Shown piece by piece: positions 36,480 through 45,907 of a DNA stretch of 64,000 nt. The DNA lies in the NCBI RefSeq assembly GCF_014648275.1, contig NZ_BMQU01000009.1:1-64000 (forward strand), in the 5' to 3' direction. Origin of the DNA: Pseudomonas laurentiana (GTDB lineage: Bacteria > Pseudomonadota > Gammaproteobacteria > Pseudomonadales > Pseudomonadaceae). The translations under genes were made by a program, and so were the position numbers. The first letter of the stretch is position 1; the number at the start of each line of letters is the position of its first letter. The notes under the pieces are model-generated. The model saw nothing but the letters and a program-made list of their open reading frames with translations, made no database searches and was not told where the DNA came from.

Positions 36480-36512
36480 CATGATAACCAGCGCTCAGCG
36501 CTGGTTATCATG
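36480..36512. repeat. Perfect 33-bp palindrome
   Basis: The left arm CATGATAACCAGCGCT and right arm AGCGCTGGTTATCATG are exact complements around a single C. There is no T run on either side, so it is not a simple terminator. It lies 100 bases downstream of adhesin copy A. Confidence 0.9.
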
Positions 36513-36611
36513 GTCATTGACGTGAGACATCGGGGCTACAACGGTCGGTCGCTCGCTCGGTCAGTCATTGCCGGCTTCTGAACAACGTGCCCGGCGTTTC
36601 CCTAAGGATTT

Positions 36612-37880
36612 TCATATTTCACTGTCCCATACCACTGTAACATCTCCCAAATAACGCTCCCCCGCATAGCCGATCATTTGCTCAACGCCATCTCGGTTCA
36701 CCTCAAAATTCAGTATGGCGCGGTCATTAACCACGTATTTTGAGGGATAAAAAATGCTGGGAGCACTATTGCTAAGTCGATAGCGATTTACTGCATTACC
36801 CGTCATTGACGTTATGCCATGGGGTAATGTCACCAGCGTATCCACTGGGACTACGTGACCGCTTCCATTCCTGATGCCACACATATCCCCCACCGGATAT
36901 TGGCATTGTATCTGCATCTTGAACATAGCCGAAGTCGAAAGCCTGAAATGCTGATTCGCAAATAATTTTTCGGGGCGTCGACCACGGTTCAGCCATTGTT
37001 GCCACCCGCCCTCCGGAATCAAGGCCACGCGATCTGAATTCGGAGGAAATTGAACCGCGAATACATGGTTAACCTCAAGAGTGAAATTTATAGTCAACGT
37101 GCTCGCACTCGGAATAATGACGTCGCCAAAATCAAAATCCATTCCAGGCCCAAGCGTATACACTACGCTACCCGTATACGTACCCGGCTCCATGCCAAGG
37201 GGGTTGGGTGTGGTTAACTGATAGGCCCCAATAATTCCATAAAAGTACATACGACCAAAAGCAAATAGCGCTTGTTTAGCACAGGCCTGGCCATTGCGAG
37301 ACAGCCAAAAAAACCTGAATACACGGGCGCTATACCCTCCAATTGGCGTTGTACTGAAGCAGTTGTCAGGTGCATTATCGAGACTACCGCCAGCCCATAG
37401 CGCATTATGAGCTTCATATACGTTAGGTATGCCAGCCTTTATGGTAACATCTGAAGTCTCCATCGACAGGCCCATACCAATAAACTTGAAAGTTACATTT
37501 TGTGTAGCACCGCTCGGCGACGTAACCGATACAACTCTAGGCTGCACCGGTACTTTGAGCATTACACCTTCCCGTTCGTCGACATGATTTGGAAGAATCA
37601 GACGTTGCCCAGTAGCGCTAAAGTGCCCCAAAGACACACTGTGCAAGTCATTAGCTTTGCAATACGCAGGCTGCCTGATACAAAACCCTACGTCGGGCGT
37701 TGTATTTGTAAAAATATTATTATAAGGATTTGTAGGGTCCGGCGAAAAACTGGCCGTAATATCAATACTTGCCGCCAACCCCAAACCCGAGGCCACGACA
37801 GACAAGCCCCCCACTATACATTTTAAATACAGCTTGATTTTTTTAGGGAGCTGCCACCCCGCTCTATGTTCAGGCTTCAT
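36612..37880 (-). CDS. CfaE/CblD-type fimbrial tip adhesin, copy A
   Basis: A 422-residue paralogue of copy B with the same signal helix, Cys pairs (CIRQPAYCK; CQYPVGDMCG) and pilin-half motif PEGGWQQWLNRGRRPEKLF. It starts four bases inside the chaperone end (ATGA). Differences from copy B are scattered single residues across both halves, with no frameshift, so both genes look functional. Confidence 0.87.
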   Translation of the reverse strand: MKPEHRAGWQLPKKIKLYLKCIVGGLSVVASGLGLAASIDITASFSPDPTNPYNNIFTNTTPDVGFCIRQPAYCKANDLHSVSLGHFSATGQRLILPNHVDEREGVMLKVPVQPRVVSVTSPSGATQNVTFKFIGMGLSMETSDVTIKAGIPNVYEAHNALWAGGSLDNAPDNCFSTTPIGGYSARVFRFFWLSRNGQACAKQALFAFGRMYFYGIIGAYQLTTPNPLGMEPGTYTGSVVYTLGPGMDFDFGDVIIPSASTLTINFTLEVNHVFAVQFPPNSDRVALIPEGGWQQWLNRGRRPEKLFANQHFRLSTSAMFKMQIQCQYPVGDMCGIRNGSGHVVPVDTLVTLPHGITSMTGNAVNRYRLSNSAPSIFYPSKYVVNDRAILNFEVNRDGVEQMIGYAGERYLGDVTVVWDSEI

Positions 37881-38620
37881 TTTTTCACTTCAATACGTTT
37901 CTTGGCGTTTGCTTCTACCAAATGGAATCGATAAACCCGCCCTGCTTCTTTGGTAAAACTAAAACTCTCACCGGGTCTCACATGGTGCTTTTTGGTAGCG
38001 TGGCAATCACTTTCTTTTTTAATCGAACAATCCTTGAAGTCATCCAGCACAACAGTGCTGTTCCCCGCATTTTCCACACGATACTCAGTGGGGCCATTCT
38101 GAATTTTTGTATCGAAACGGGTGTTTTCGGGCCGTACAAAAAAGATCGCGCCATAACCGGTCAAAATGTTTACACCGGCAGACATCGACTGCTTGTACGC
38201 ATCACGCTCTGCGTCGGAGACGTTGAACTGATCGGCCTTTTCCGGCACCACAGGAACAAACCGCACACGGTAGTAACGCTCCCGATCCCGGTCTCCGATA
38301 TACAGTAGGCGGGTGGCCTGCATCCCCTTGGCGGGCACAATCAGCCGCGCGGGGCTGGCCACCAGCCCCTTGCGCTCTGAAGCACCAGCGCCTTGAGTAT
38401 CCAAGGGGGTTTCTGTGGCTTCCCCTTTCTCGTCAAAGGTCATTTCAAAGATACTGACCCGAACAAAGGCTGTACTATCACCGCCATTGAAAACACGCTT
38501 GAGATAGGTACTTTTATCGCCGTCCATATAATCATAAACGGAGCCAATATTAATGCTGGGGCCAGCGTGGGCAAGACTTGAGCATACGCCCAATACCAGT
38601 GCCGATAACCATCTATTCAT
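37877..38620 (-). CDS. Alpha-type fimbrial periplasmic chaperone, copy A
   Basis: A 247-residue PapD-like chaperone with signal peptide MNRWLSALVLGVCSSLAHA. The body is nearly the same as in copy B (LVASPARLIVPAKGMQATRLLYIG). It follows the usher gene after 195 bp, part of which (to about 38725) is repeated upstream of copy B. Confidence 0.9.
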   Translation of the reverse strand: MNRWLSALVLGVCSSLAHAGPSINIGSVYDYMDGDKSTYLKRVFNGGDSTAFVRVSIFEMTFDEKGEATETPLDTQGAGASERKGLVASPARLIVPAKGMQATRLLYIGDRDRERYYRVRFVPVVPEKADQFNVSDAERDAYKQSMSAGVNILTGYGAIFFVRPENTRFDTKIQNGPTEYRVENAGNSTVVLDDFKDCSIKKESDCHATKKHHVRPGESFSFTKEAGRVYRFHLVEANAKKRIEVKK

Positions 38621-38815
38621 GAGAAGGGGCCTCGTTGGAAAGAATGCCGCACGTGCAAGCGGCGTTTCATATCAGAACTGCCAGTAGGAAAACCTAACCC
38701 GCCACTGGTACTTCTGTAGGTGTAATCGCACGCTTGATATACGGCTACAGAACGAACCTGATTCATACCGTGCTGTACAAGGACATACCGCACGGTTTCA
38801 ACATGCTTTAGTGCC

Positions 38816-41326
38816 TTATCCTTGAGCCAGTTGCCCGGCGACACGACCTTCGATACAGCGCAAATCACCGGCCATCAGTACATCGCCGTCGGTTGGCAGG
38901 ATGTTCGTATCCAAGGCAAATCGGCACATGACCTTCTCATCGCGGACAACTTCCAGCGTCGGAGTGCTGGCACTGAGTTCCATAGAGAAGAAGCCATCCA
39001 CCTCAGTCACACCACGGCTGGCATGGTTAACCACATGGTGGCCCTTCATGGGGTTGCCTTGCGCATCAACCAAGCGTCCGAGCACGGTCAATGTCTTCAT
39101 CACGCGTATTTTTTGGTAGGCCACACCGCCCTTGTTCAAATGATAGAGCGCGCGTGCAGGTTGAATCGTTGCGGCCGGGGCGTCGTTGCCCTGAAAATCG
39201 AACTGCACGGTGCCACCTTTATACGCAGCCACAGGTACTACATTTCGCCCTGGCCTGAGTATTGCTCCGCTGCCGCTCAAATCATCCGCGCGCAATTCAA
39301 TTTCATCGAGGTCCGACTCAACGTCGATGATCATTCCGGCGTTGCTGCCCATATCCTGGCCTGTCAGTACCATCTTTTTGCCGCCCACCATCAGGTTGCT
39401 GCTCAAATTCAAGCTGCCAGACAGTGCCTGGTTGTAGGACGAACGCTGCATCTGCACATCCCCTGTAGCCAGATCGGTCTCAAATTGGGCAGAACCGGTG
39501 AGGCCTACACCATAGGTATCGGTCTGGACCGCGGCGTTTACACTGCGTACAGGTCCGGATTTGATATCTTGCTGGTAACCCAGGCTGGCATTGCGATCTG
39601 TCCGCCCGTCACGCGAGGCACGAGAGCCAACGCTGCCAGTCAGTCGTTTGCCTTCGCTGCCCAGGGCCATGGTCAGACTCAAATCAACACCGCGATTGCG
39701 CTGATTTCCACTGCTGGCAGAACCCGGGCGGTCGAACACGGACAAACGCCAGCTTGTGTCATGCCCAAACAGCTTGGCGTTACGCATCCAACCCAGATCC
39801 AGGCCCACACCTGCGACTTGCCCTTCACTATGAGAGAGGCGGGCATTAAGGCTGTTTTGCGTGCTCAAGCGATGAGACACGCCCAGCGAAGAATTACTGA
39901 TGTTGCCGTTGTAAGGGCTGCGTTGACGTACACGACTACCATCGGACAGGGTTTCCCAGGTGTCGCGGTTATCCAGCCAGCTGCGGTTATGGCTCAGGAT
40001 CACACTTCCCGAACCATAGTTATGCACGGCCTGCACATCCATGCCAACACCACGGTCCTGCGCTTGATAAACGCTGGTATACAGGCTCGACTGACTGCTG
40101 AGACCAATATCCATCGAGGCGCCCAGTTGGCTTTGGTCCCTGACCTGGCGCGCCGACAGCCCCACCACCGCACGCGGATGCAGCAAGTAGTTAACAGCCG
40201 CACCTGCCGTGAGCGCGCCATCGTCCGGATTTTCCACACTGCTCAACAGTGCGCTTTCACGGCCAAGGAACGCGTTGTAGCGCCAGCGCTGATTCGGATT
40301 GCTCCAATTGTTGGGCTTGTACACCAGTTCGTCGGTACGCGAGGTGACAGTGCCATCCTCGATCAGCCGCACTTCGATGTCGTAAATCCCCCCTGGCAAA
40401 GGTCGGGTATCCAGAGCCTGCAACCCAGGCTTTACCTGCTGGGTGTTGATCAGCGTGCCGTTACGGTAGATTTCTACTGTCGCGTCACGATTGGCAGTGA
40501 CATAGATCGGGTATACAGACGGCTTCGCCCCGTCCTTGGCCAAACTGTCGGAACTGCCCAGCATAAGACCCAAGGCGGTATCGGGACTGTTGCCGAACGA
40601 GCGCGGTTGGCGACTTAAGCCAATGGAGTCCGGGGTGAAGTAACCGATGCGCAGAAAATTGTTCTGCAATTCTTTCTGTGTGTGCAGCTCGTAGACCGAA
40701 TGCTGAACCTCGTCTCCCGGCCCGCCGCTTTTGGTTAACTGGCCACTGAATGTTTGAGTCCAATTACCCAGACTGGCGATGGCTTGCAAACCATAGCGAC
40801 CGGAAAGGTCTTGCGCCTGCCCACCCGAAAGGTTCAATTGATTCTTCAACATGAGCCCCGTGCTTCCGCCCTCAGGTTGCTCATAGTGTTCGGTCGCATT
40901 GATATCGCGTTCGGCGTTGTTACTCAGCAACGACAGTTCGGAGTTTTCCAGGCTGTAATGCACCGCCACCAACCCGTTGGCGCATTGACGTTCACACGGC
41001 CCCAGGGCAATACCTTTTTGCAGCAGCGCTTGCCAGGCTTCACGCTCCACAGCCCCGATATCACTGTCGCGAGTATCGCTGAACTCAAGCAGCGTAACGC
41101 GTTCGTCCCGGGAGAGGACAACCATGGCCTCGCCCAGCACTTGACGATCAAGCATGACTCGTACGGCCAACGGCACGTCGAAGAAATGCTCATGGAATTC
41201 TTTGGGTAGCCCTTCTGCCTGGGCCAGCAAACTCAGATGCGTTGAAGGTGCTGCGACGGACTGGGCAGATGCTCCCATGCAGGCAGCTAAAGCAATCGCA
41301 ACGGGCAAGCAGGCAAACCGAAACAT
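38816..41326 (-). CDS. Outer-membrane fimbrial usher, CS1/CFA-I (alpha) type
   Basis: An 836-residue protein with a signal peptide (MFRFACLPVAIALAACMGAS), a periplasmic N-domain, a large beta-barrel with plug (GYFTPDSIGLSRQPRSFGNSP region; YRNGTLINTQQVKPG) and C-terminal domains with GSGAILRPGRNVVP. It secretes and polymerises fimbrial subunits. I chose the ATG at 41326 because it opens the signal peptide; the frame extends to 41383. It is the only complete usher in the locus, and a 58-codon copy of its start lies at 42200-42376. Confidence 0.92.
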   Translation of the reverse strand: MFRFACLPVAIALAACMGASAQSVAAPSTHLSLLAQAEGLPKEFHEHFFDVPLAVRVMLDRQVLGEAMVVLSRDERVTLLEFSDTRDSDIGAVEREAWQALLQKGIALGPCERQCANGLVAVHYSLENSELSLLSNNAERDINATEHYEQPEGGSTGLMLKNQLNLSGGQAQDLSGRYGLQAIASLGNWTQTFSGQLTKSGGPGDEVQHSVYELHTQKELQNNFLRIGYFTPDSIGLSRQPRSFGNSPDTALGLMLGSSDSLAKDGAKPSVYPIYVTANRDATVEIYRNGTLINTQQVKPGLQALDTRPLPGGIYDIEVRLIEDGTVTSRTDELVYKPNNWSNPNQRWRYNAFLGRESALLSSVENPDDGALTAGAAVNYLLHPRAVVGLSARQVRDQSQLGASMDIGLSSQSSLYTSVYQAQDRGVGMDVQAVHNYGSGSVILSHNRSWLDNRDTWETLSDGSRVRQRSPYNGNISNSSLGVSHRLSTQNSLNARLSHSEGQVAGVGLDLGWMRNAKLFGHDTSWRLSVFDRPGSASSGNQRNRGVDLSLTMALGSEGKRLTGSVGSRASRDGRTDRNASLGYQQDIKSGPVRSVNAAVQTDTYGVGLTGSAQFETDLATGDVQMQRSSYNQALSGSLNLSSNLMVGGKKMVLTGQDMGSNAGMIIDVESDLDEIELRADDLSGSGAILRPGRNVVPVAAYKGGTVQFDFQGNDAPAATIQPARALYHLNKGGVAYQKIRVMKTLTVLGRLVDAQGNPMKGHHVVNHASRGVTEVDGFFSMELSASTPTLEVVRDEKVMCRFALDTNILPTDGDVLMAGDLRCIEGRVAGQLAQG

Positions 41327-41471
41327 GACAAGGCACCGAATTTTAGGCGAAAGGATTCTTCCGATAGATACCGGGGCACCCATCGGAAGAGTGAGTAAGT
41401 TCTAGAACCTAGATCAAACTACAACGTGCTTACTGCAGCTGAAACGTTAGCAAGCACGTAAACAGATGACG

Positions 41472-41963
41472 TTATGGAGTCACTGCATCGAAGGTCAACT
41501 GAACGTTGCCGGTGTAGTTACCGGGTTTATAGCCACCCGTTGTTGGTTTTACCGCGGCAATTTCAAAATTAACAACGCTCGGGGTTGCAGCTTGTGCTGC
41601 AGCGACCACTTCCTGCGACGTGGTCGTGAGCGTCTTGTTATTGAACTTAACGGTCAGCGGAATGCTGTCAGTAGCACTTGTAAGCACCGCTGGCGCAAGC
41701 AATGCACCCTTGATAGAACCGGCGGAATGCACCACATCAAACTGCTTGAGCAGCGAAGAAAGATCCCCAGTGACCGGGTTATAGCTAAGAATTTGAGTGT
41801 TACCGATCCAGCTTGAATCATTTGGCAGCACATAAAAATCAGCGGTTGGTACAACGGCTTCCAACTGAACAATGTGATTGATAGGGCTGGCCACAGCCTG
41901 CACAGAGAACGCTGCAGCAACGAATGCGAAAGGCATGAATACAGATTTTTTCAAGAAAGTCAT
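41472..41963 (-). CDS. CS1-type major fimbrial subunit, copy 2
   Basis: A 163-residue pilin with signal peptide ending VQAVASP, then INHIVQLEAVVPTADFYVLP and the C-terminal strand GGYKPGNYTGNVQLTFDAVTP typical of CS1/CFA-I/CblA pilins. It has no Cys in the mature part, as expected for alpha fimbriae. It lies directly upstream of the intact usher. Confidence 0.9.
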   Translation of the reverse strand: MTFLKKSVFMPFAFVAAAFSVQAVASPINHIVQLEAVVPTADFYVLPNDSSWIGNTQILSYNPVTGDLSSLLKQFDVVHSAGSIKGALLAPAVLTSATDSIPLTVKFNNKTLTTTSQEVVAAAQAATPSVVNFEIAAVKPTTGGYKPGNYTGNVQLTFDAVTP

Positions 41964-42199
41964 TTTAAGGACATCCAGTAAAGTTGATGAGACGTTTAAA
42001 TCTCCACATATTCCTGCATTACGGGCTGACCACTTGATCGTGCCGTGCAGCGAATGAGCACACTTTAGGTTCAGGCGCTAAATGGTTAAAGCAGACTAAC
42101 CCTAGGATCCTGTAGGAAAAGTACTACAGCTACGCCATGCGCCACATATTCGCCACCATGCCCTACCCCACATGCTGGGTTTTTCAGGCGTAAGACGAT

Positions 42200-42376
42200 C
42201 TAGCCTTGCTCGTACGGCAATGGCACGCCGAAGAAATGCTCATGGAATTCTTTGGGTCGCCCTTCTGCCTGGGCCAGCAAACTCGGATGCGTTGAAGGTG
42301 CTGCGCCTGACGGAGCAGATACCCCCATGCAGGCAGCCAAGGCAGTCGCAACGGGCAAGCAGGCAAGCCGAAACAT
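42200..42376 (-). pseudogene. Truncated usher start (duplication remnant)
   Basis: Fifty-eight codons (MFRLACLPVATALAACMGVS...) match the first part of the intact usher through KEFHEHFFGVPL and then stop. It arose at the junction of the pilin-unit duplication. It could at most make a short secreted peptide. Confidence 0.85.
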
Positions 42377-42528
42377 GACAAGGCGCCGAATGTCAGGCGA
42401 AAGGATTCTTCCGACAGATACCGAAGTATCCATCGGAAGATCGAGTAAGCTCTGGAACTTTGACTACGCCATCCTACGCTTACTACAACCGAAGGTTCAG
42501 CAAGCAAGTAAACAGCTAGCGTTAAACA

Positions 42529-43017
42529 TTAAATTTTTGCATCAAAGGTCAACTGTACGTTGCCGGTGTAGACACCTGGCTTATAGCCCCCCGCAGCTGG
42601 TTTGACCGGGGCAATTTCAAAATTAACAACGCTCGGGGCTGCAGCCTGCGTTTCGCTGACCACTTCCTGCGCGGTGGTCGTGAGCGTCTTGTTATTAAAT
42701 TTAACAGTCAGTTGAATATTGTCGGTGGCACTTGTAAGCACCGCTGGCGCAAGCAATGCACCTTCGATAGAGCCAGCGGTATGCAGCACATCAAACTGTT
42801 TTACCAGCGAAGAAAGCTCCCCATTGACCGGGTTATAGCTAAGAACCTGAGTATTACCGATCCAGCTTGAATCATTTGGAATCACATAAAAATCAGCGGT
42901 TGGCACAACGGCCTCCAACTGAATAGTGTGATTGATAGGGCTGGCCACAGCCTGCACAGAGAACGCTGCAGCGACGAAAGCGAAAGGCATGAAGACGGTT
43001 TTTTTCAAGAAAGTCAT
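42529..43017 (-). CDS. CS1-type major fimbrial subunit, copy 1
   Basis: A 162-residue pilin very like copy 2: signal peptide to VQAVASP, INHTIQLEAVVPTADFYVIP, and C-terminal GGYKPGVYTGNVQLTFDAKI. Changes cluster in the middle and near the C-terminus. It is the first gene of the fimbrial locus, and the upstream region shared with copy 2 (to about 43250) probably contains the promoter. The ATG at 43017 opens the signal peptide. Confidence 0.9.
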   Translation of the reverse strand: MTFLKKTVFMPFAFVAAAFSVQAVASPINHTIQLEAVVPTADFYVIPNDSSWIGNTQVLSYNPVNGELSSLVKQFDVLHTAGSIEGALLAPAVLTSATDNIQLTVKFNNKTLTTTAQEVVSETQAAAPSVVNFEIAPVKPAAGGYKPGVYTGNVQLTFDAKI

Positions 43018-43449
43018 TTTAAGTACACCCAGTAAAGTTGATGAGAAGTTTAAATCTCTACCCATTCCTGCATTACGGACTGACCACTTGATCTTGCCGT
43101 GCAGCGAATGAGCACACTTTAGGTTCAGGTGCTAACGGGGCAAAGCGGACTAACCCTAGGATTGTGTAGGAAAAATACTACAGCACACGCCATGCGCCAC
43201 GTATTGACAGCCATACTCCGCCCCAAATGCTGATGCTTTCAGGAGTAACAAGCCTGACGCATAGCGGTCAGATCACTGGATCAGCATATAACGGTGCTTT
43301 CACCTGCAAGATGGCCGTCATGCTGGGCACAAAAAAAATCCGATGCCTGTTCGGGCATCGGATTTCGGTTACGTGTGCCAGAAGGTAAAGCGCAGAGGCT
43401 TACCTGACCAGCACCAGGCACTGGCCTGGCATTTTTAGCGACTGATGCC
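43018..43449. other. 432-bp region between ybaB and the fimbrial locus
   Basis: No gene is seen. From 43018 to about 43255 the sequence matches that upstream of pilin copy 2, including GAATGAGCACACTTTAGGTT and AACCCTAGGAT. The dnaX-ybaB terminator lies at 43331-43365. The right edge of the inserted DNA is probably between these two points. Confidence 0.6.
43331..43365 (-). terminator. Intrinsic terminator of the dnaX-ybaB operon
   Basis: On the minus strand the stem ATCCGATGCC / GGCATCGGAT with a six-base loop is followed by a run of eight T. It lies 85 bases past the ybaB stop. Confidence 0.9.
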
Positions 43450-43776
43450 TTAGAACGGCATTTTGAAGCCCGGCGGCAATTGCATGCCGGCGGTCATGCT
43501 GCCCATTTTGTCCTGGCTGTTCTGCTCGACCTTGCGCACGGCGTCGTTGACGGCAGCGGCGATGAGGTCTTCGAGCACTTCCTTGTCTTCCTGCATCAGG
43601 CTGTCGTCAATGCTGATGCGCTTGACGTCGTGACGCCCGGTCATCACCACGCTGACCAGGCCTGCACCGGATTGACCGGTCACTTCAGCATTGGCCAGTT
43701 CTTCCTGCATCTTGGCCATTTTTTCCTGCATCTGCTGGGCCTGCTTCATCAGGCCGGCCATGCCACCTTTCATCAT
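43450..43776 (-). CDS. ybaB: Nucleoid-associated protein, YbaB/EbfC family
   Basis: A 108-residue protein starting [20 protein letters not shown] and ending [11 protein letters not shown], the normal form in Pseudomonas. It is a small DNA-binding dimer. GAGGTG lies upstream of the ATG at 43776; a longer frame from 43842 has no similarity. It follows dnaX by 70 bases; recR, its usual neighbour, has been displaced. Confidence 0.95.
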   Translation of the reverse strand: MMKGGMAGLMKQAQQMQEKMAKMQEELANAEVTGQSGAGLVSVVMTGRHDVKRISIDDSLMQEDKEVLEDLIAAAVNDAVRKVEQNSQDKMGSMTAGMQLPPGFKMPF

Positions 43777-43846
43777 GGGGATCACCTCAAGTATCACATT
43801 ACGGAATACGACCGGGAGCACGCTCCTGGCCGCCAGTGTCATTCAG

Positions 43847-45907
43847 TTACTCGCTTTGGCCAACCAAAGCGTCCACAGGTTCAATAGTATCGTCACGCAC
43901 CACGGCACCGAACTGCTGGATCATCTGCTGGATGAACGGATCAGCATGAATCGATGCTTCTGCATCTCGCTGGCGCTCTGCACGGCGACGCGCGGCGGCC
44001 TGGGCCGGGGTTTCCTGTTCGGGCTGGATCAGTTCGATGACCAGGTTGATGCTGCGCCCCAGGTGCTGGTTCAGCGCGTCGTTAAGGCGCCGTTGCTGGG
44101 TAGCGTTGAACAAGGCGCCCTGCCCCGGGTCGAGGTGCAGCAGCCAGTTATCGCCCTCGGCGGCCATCAAGGTGCAGTTGGCGGCGATATTGCCGGTCAT
44201 GCCGGAAACCGGCAACGCAGGGAACATTTCCAACCATTGCAGCGCAAGCCCGGTGGCCGGCTGGGCTGCCGGCAAGAGCACAGGCTCAGGTTCGGCGGCC
44301 ATGGGGGCGGTTTCGCTGGCCAACTCATCCAGGTAGCTGTAGCCCATTGGGTCCAGCTCGGGCTCGTAGTAATCCTCGTCCAGCGGCGGCTCGTCGTCCC
44401 GCTCCATGCCGGCCGGGCTGTAGCTGGCGTCATCATCGAGCGGTGGCGCCTCCACCACCGGAGCCGCAACCGGCGCCGGCACCTCAGGCTGCACGGCCTC
44501 AACCAGCTCGGCTTCAACTACTGGTTCTGGTTCTGGTTTTGGCTCTACTACAGCCTGCGCCATCGGCGGATCGTTCCAGGGCAGATCGATCTCGGCCTCG
44601 GCAACGACCACGGGGGCGGGTTCAACGACGGGTTCGGGCTGCGGCTCAAGCGCGGGCGCAACAGGCAGCTCAGCCACGGGCGCGGGGGCTTCGACTACAG
44701 GCACCTGCACCGGCGCCTGCACGGGCGGCATAGCGGTGGCCGCAGCCACTGCTCGTGTGGAATCAGCTGTGGCCGGGCTGATCCCCACTGGCTTTAGTGT
44801 CGACCTGGGTGCATCCGGGGTATCGGCCGGACGGAAGGCCAGCATCCGCAACAGGACCATTTCGAAGCCGCTGCGCGGATCGGGGGCCAGCGGCAGGTCA
44901 CGACGACCGATCAGGCCCATCTGGTAATAGAACTGCACATCTTCGGCTGGCAGCGCCTGGGCCAGTGCCAGCACGCGTTCGCGGTCACCCTGGCCGTTAT
45001 CGACCGCTTCGGGCAACGCCTGGGCAATGGCCACGCGGTGCAGCACATTGAGCATCTCTGCGAGCACACCACTCCAGTCCGGGCCTTGTTCGGCCAGCTG
45101 TCGAACCGCCTCGAGCAATGCCCGGGCATCGCCCTCCAGCAGGGCCTGAAGCACGCCATAGACCTGGCCGTGATCAAGGGTACCGAGCATCGCCCGGACA
45201 TCCGCAGCCAACACCTTGCCTTCGCCAAAGGCGATGGCCTGGTCGGTCAGGCTCATGGCATCGCGCATCGAACCGTCGGCGGCGCGCCCAAGCAACCACA
45301 GGGCATCGTCTTCAAACGGTACGTTCTCGACACTCAGCACATGGCTCAAGTGCTCGACGACGCGCTCCGGGGTCATGTTTTTCAGCGAGAACTGCAGGCA
45401 GCGCGACAGAATCGTGGCCGGCAGCTTCTGCGGATCGGTGGTGGCGAGAATGAATTTGACGTAGGGCGGCGGCTCTTCCAGCGTCTTGAGCAAGGCGTTG
45501 AACGAGTGGCTGGAAAGCATGTGGACTTCGTCGATCAGGTAGACCTTGAAGCGCCCACGGCTCGGCGCGTACTGCACGTTATCGAGCAGTTCGCGGGTGT
45601 CCTCGACCTTGGTCCGGCTGGCGGCGTCGATTTCGATCAGGTCGACAAAACGGCCTTCGTCGATTTCCCGGCAGACCGAACAGGTGCCGCACGGGGTCGA
45701 GGTGATACCGGTTTCGCAGTTAACGCACTTGGCAATAATGCGCGCAATGGTGGTCTTGCCGACACCCCGGGTACCGGTAAACAGGTAGGCGTGGTGCAGG
45801 CGCTGATTGTCCAGCGCGTTGATGAGGGCCTTGAGCACATGGGTCTGGCCGACCATTTCGCGGAACGAGCGCGGACGCCATTTACGTGCAAGAACCTGAT
45901 AACTCAT
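43847..45907 (-). CDS. dnaX: DNA polymerase III subunits tau/gamma
   Basis: A 686-residue clamp-loader ATPase. Walker A is GTRGVGKTTIARI, a zinc module has four Cys (CVNCETG; PCGTCSVC), Walker B is LIDEVHMLS, and sensor 1 is FILATTDPQKLP. After residue 370 comes a Pro/Glu/Val-rich linker of about 170 residues, then the tau C-terminal domain. I did not find a convincing slippery site for the gamma form. Confidence 0.97.
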   Translation of the reverse strand: MSYQVLARKWRPRSFREMVGQTHVLKALINALDNQRLHHAYLFTGTRGVGKTTIARIIAKCVNCETGITSTPCGTCSVCREIDEGRFVDLIEIDAASRTKVEDTRELLDNVQYAPSRGRFKVYLIDEVHMLSSHSFNALLKTLEEPPPYVKFILATTDPQKLPATILSRCLQFSLKNMTPERVVEHLSHVLSVENVPFEDDALWLLGRAADGSMRDAMSLTDQAIAFGEGKVLAADVRAMLGTLDHGQVYGVLQALLEGDARALLEAVRQLAEQGPDWSGVLAEMLNVLHRVAIAQALPEAVDNGQGDRERVLALAQALPAEDVQFYYQMGLIGRRDLPLAPDPRSGFEMVLLRMLAFRPADTPDAPRSTLKPVGISPATADSTRAVAAATAMPPVQAPVQVPVVEAPAPVAELPVAPALEPQPEPVVEPAPVVVAEAEIDLPWNDPPMAQAVVEPKPEPEPVVEAELVEAVQPEVPAPVAAPVVEAPPLDDDASYSPAGMERDDEPPLDEDYYEPELDPMGYSYLDELASETAPMAAEPEPVLLPAAQPATGLALQWLEMFPALPVSGMTGNIAANCTLMAAEGDNWLLHLDPGQGALFNATQQRRLNDALNQHLGRSINLVIELIQPEQETPAQAAARRRAERQRDAEASIHADPFIQQMIQQFGAVVRDDTIEPVDALVGQSE

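Larger units (their letters stand above)
35975..36611. other. 637-bp spacer between the two adhesin-chaperone units
   Basis: The right-hand part of the chaperone-upstream sequence (to about 36085) is repeated upstream of the other chaperone. The middle carries transposase remnants (36174-36358) and the left flank of copy A carries a perfect 33-bp palindrome (36480-36512) and a run of GGTCG/GCTCG repeats near 36545-36565. No intact gene is seen. Confidence 0.6.
41165..43255. repeat. Tandem duplication of a roughly 1.05-kb pilin unit
   Basis: About 41165-42200 and 42205-43255 align throughout: start of usher, usher-pilin gap, pilin gene and pilin upstream region. Scattered base changes show that the duplication is not recent. 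The junction is near CTCGTACGGC (about 42208), shared by both usher copies. Confidence 0.8.

Noticed and set aside
38617-38868. 83-codon minus-strand frame between usher and chaperone
   Set aside because: It overlaps the usher end out of frame, has no family features and no good ribosome binding site.
38822-40618. A 598-codon plus-strand frame opposite the usher
   Set aside because: Antisense to a clear usher, with no family features.
43847-45907. Programmed frameshift in dnaX for a gamma form
   Set aside because: No A-rich slippery sequence with a following stem was found in the expected region.
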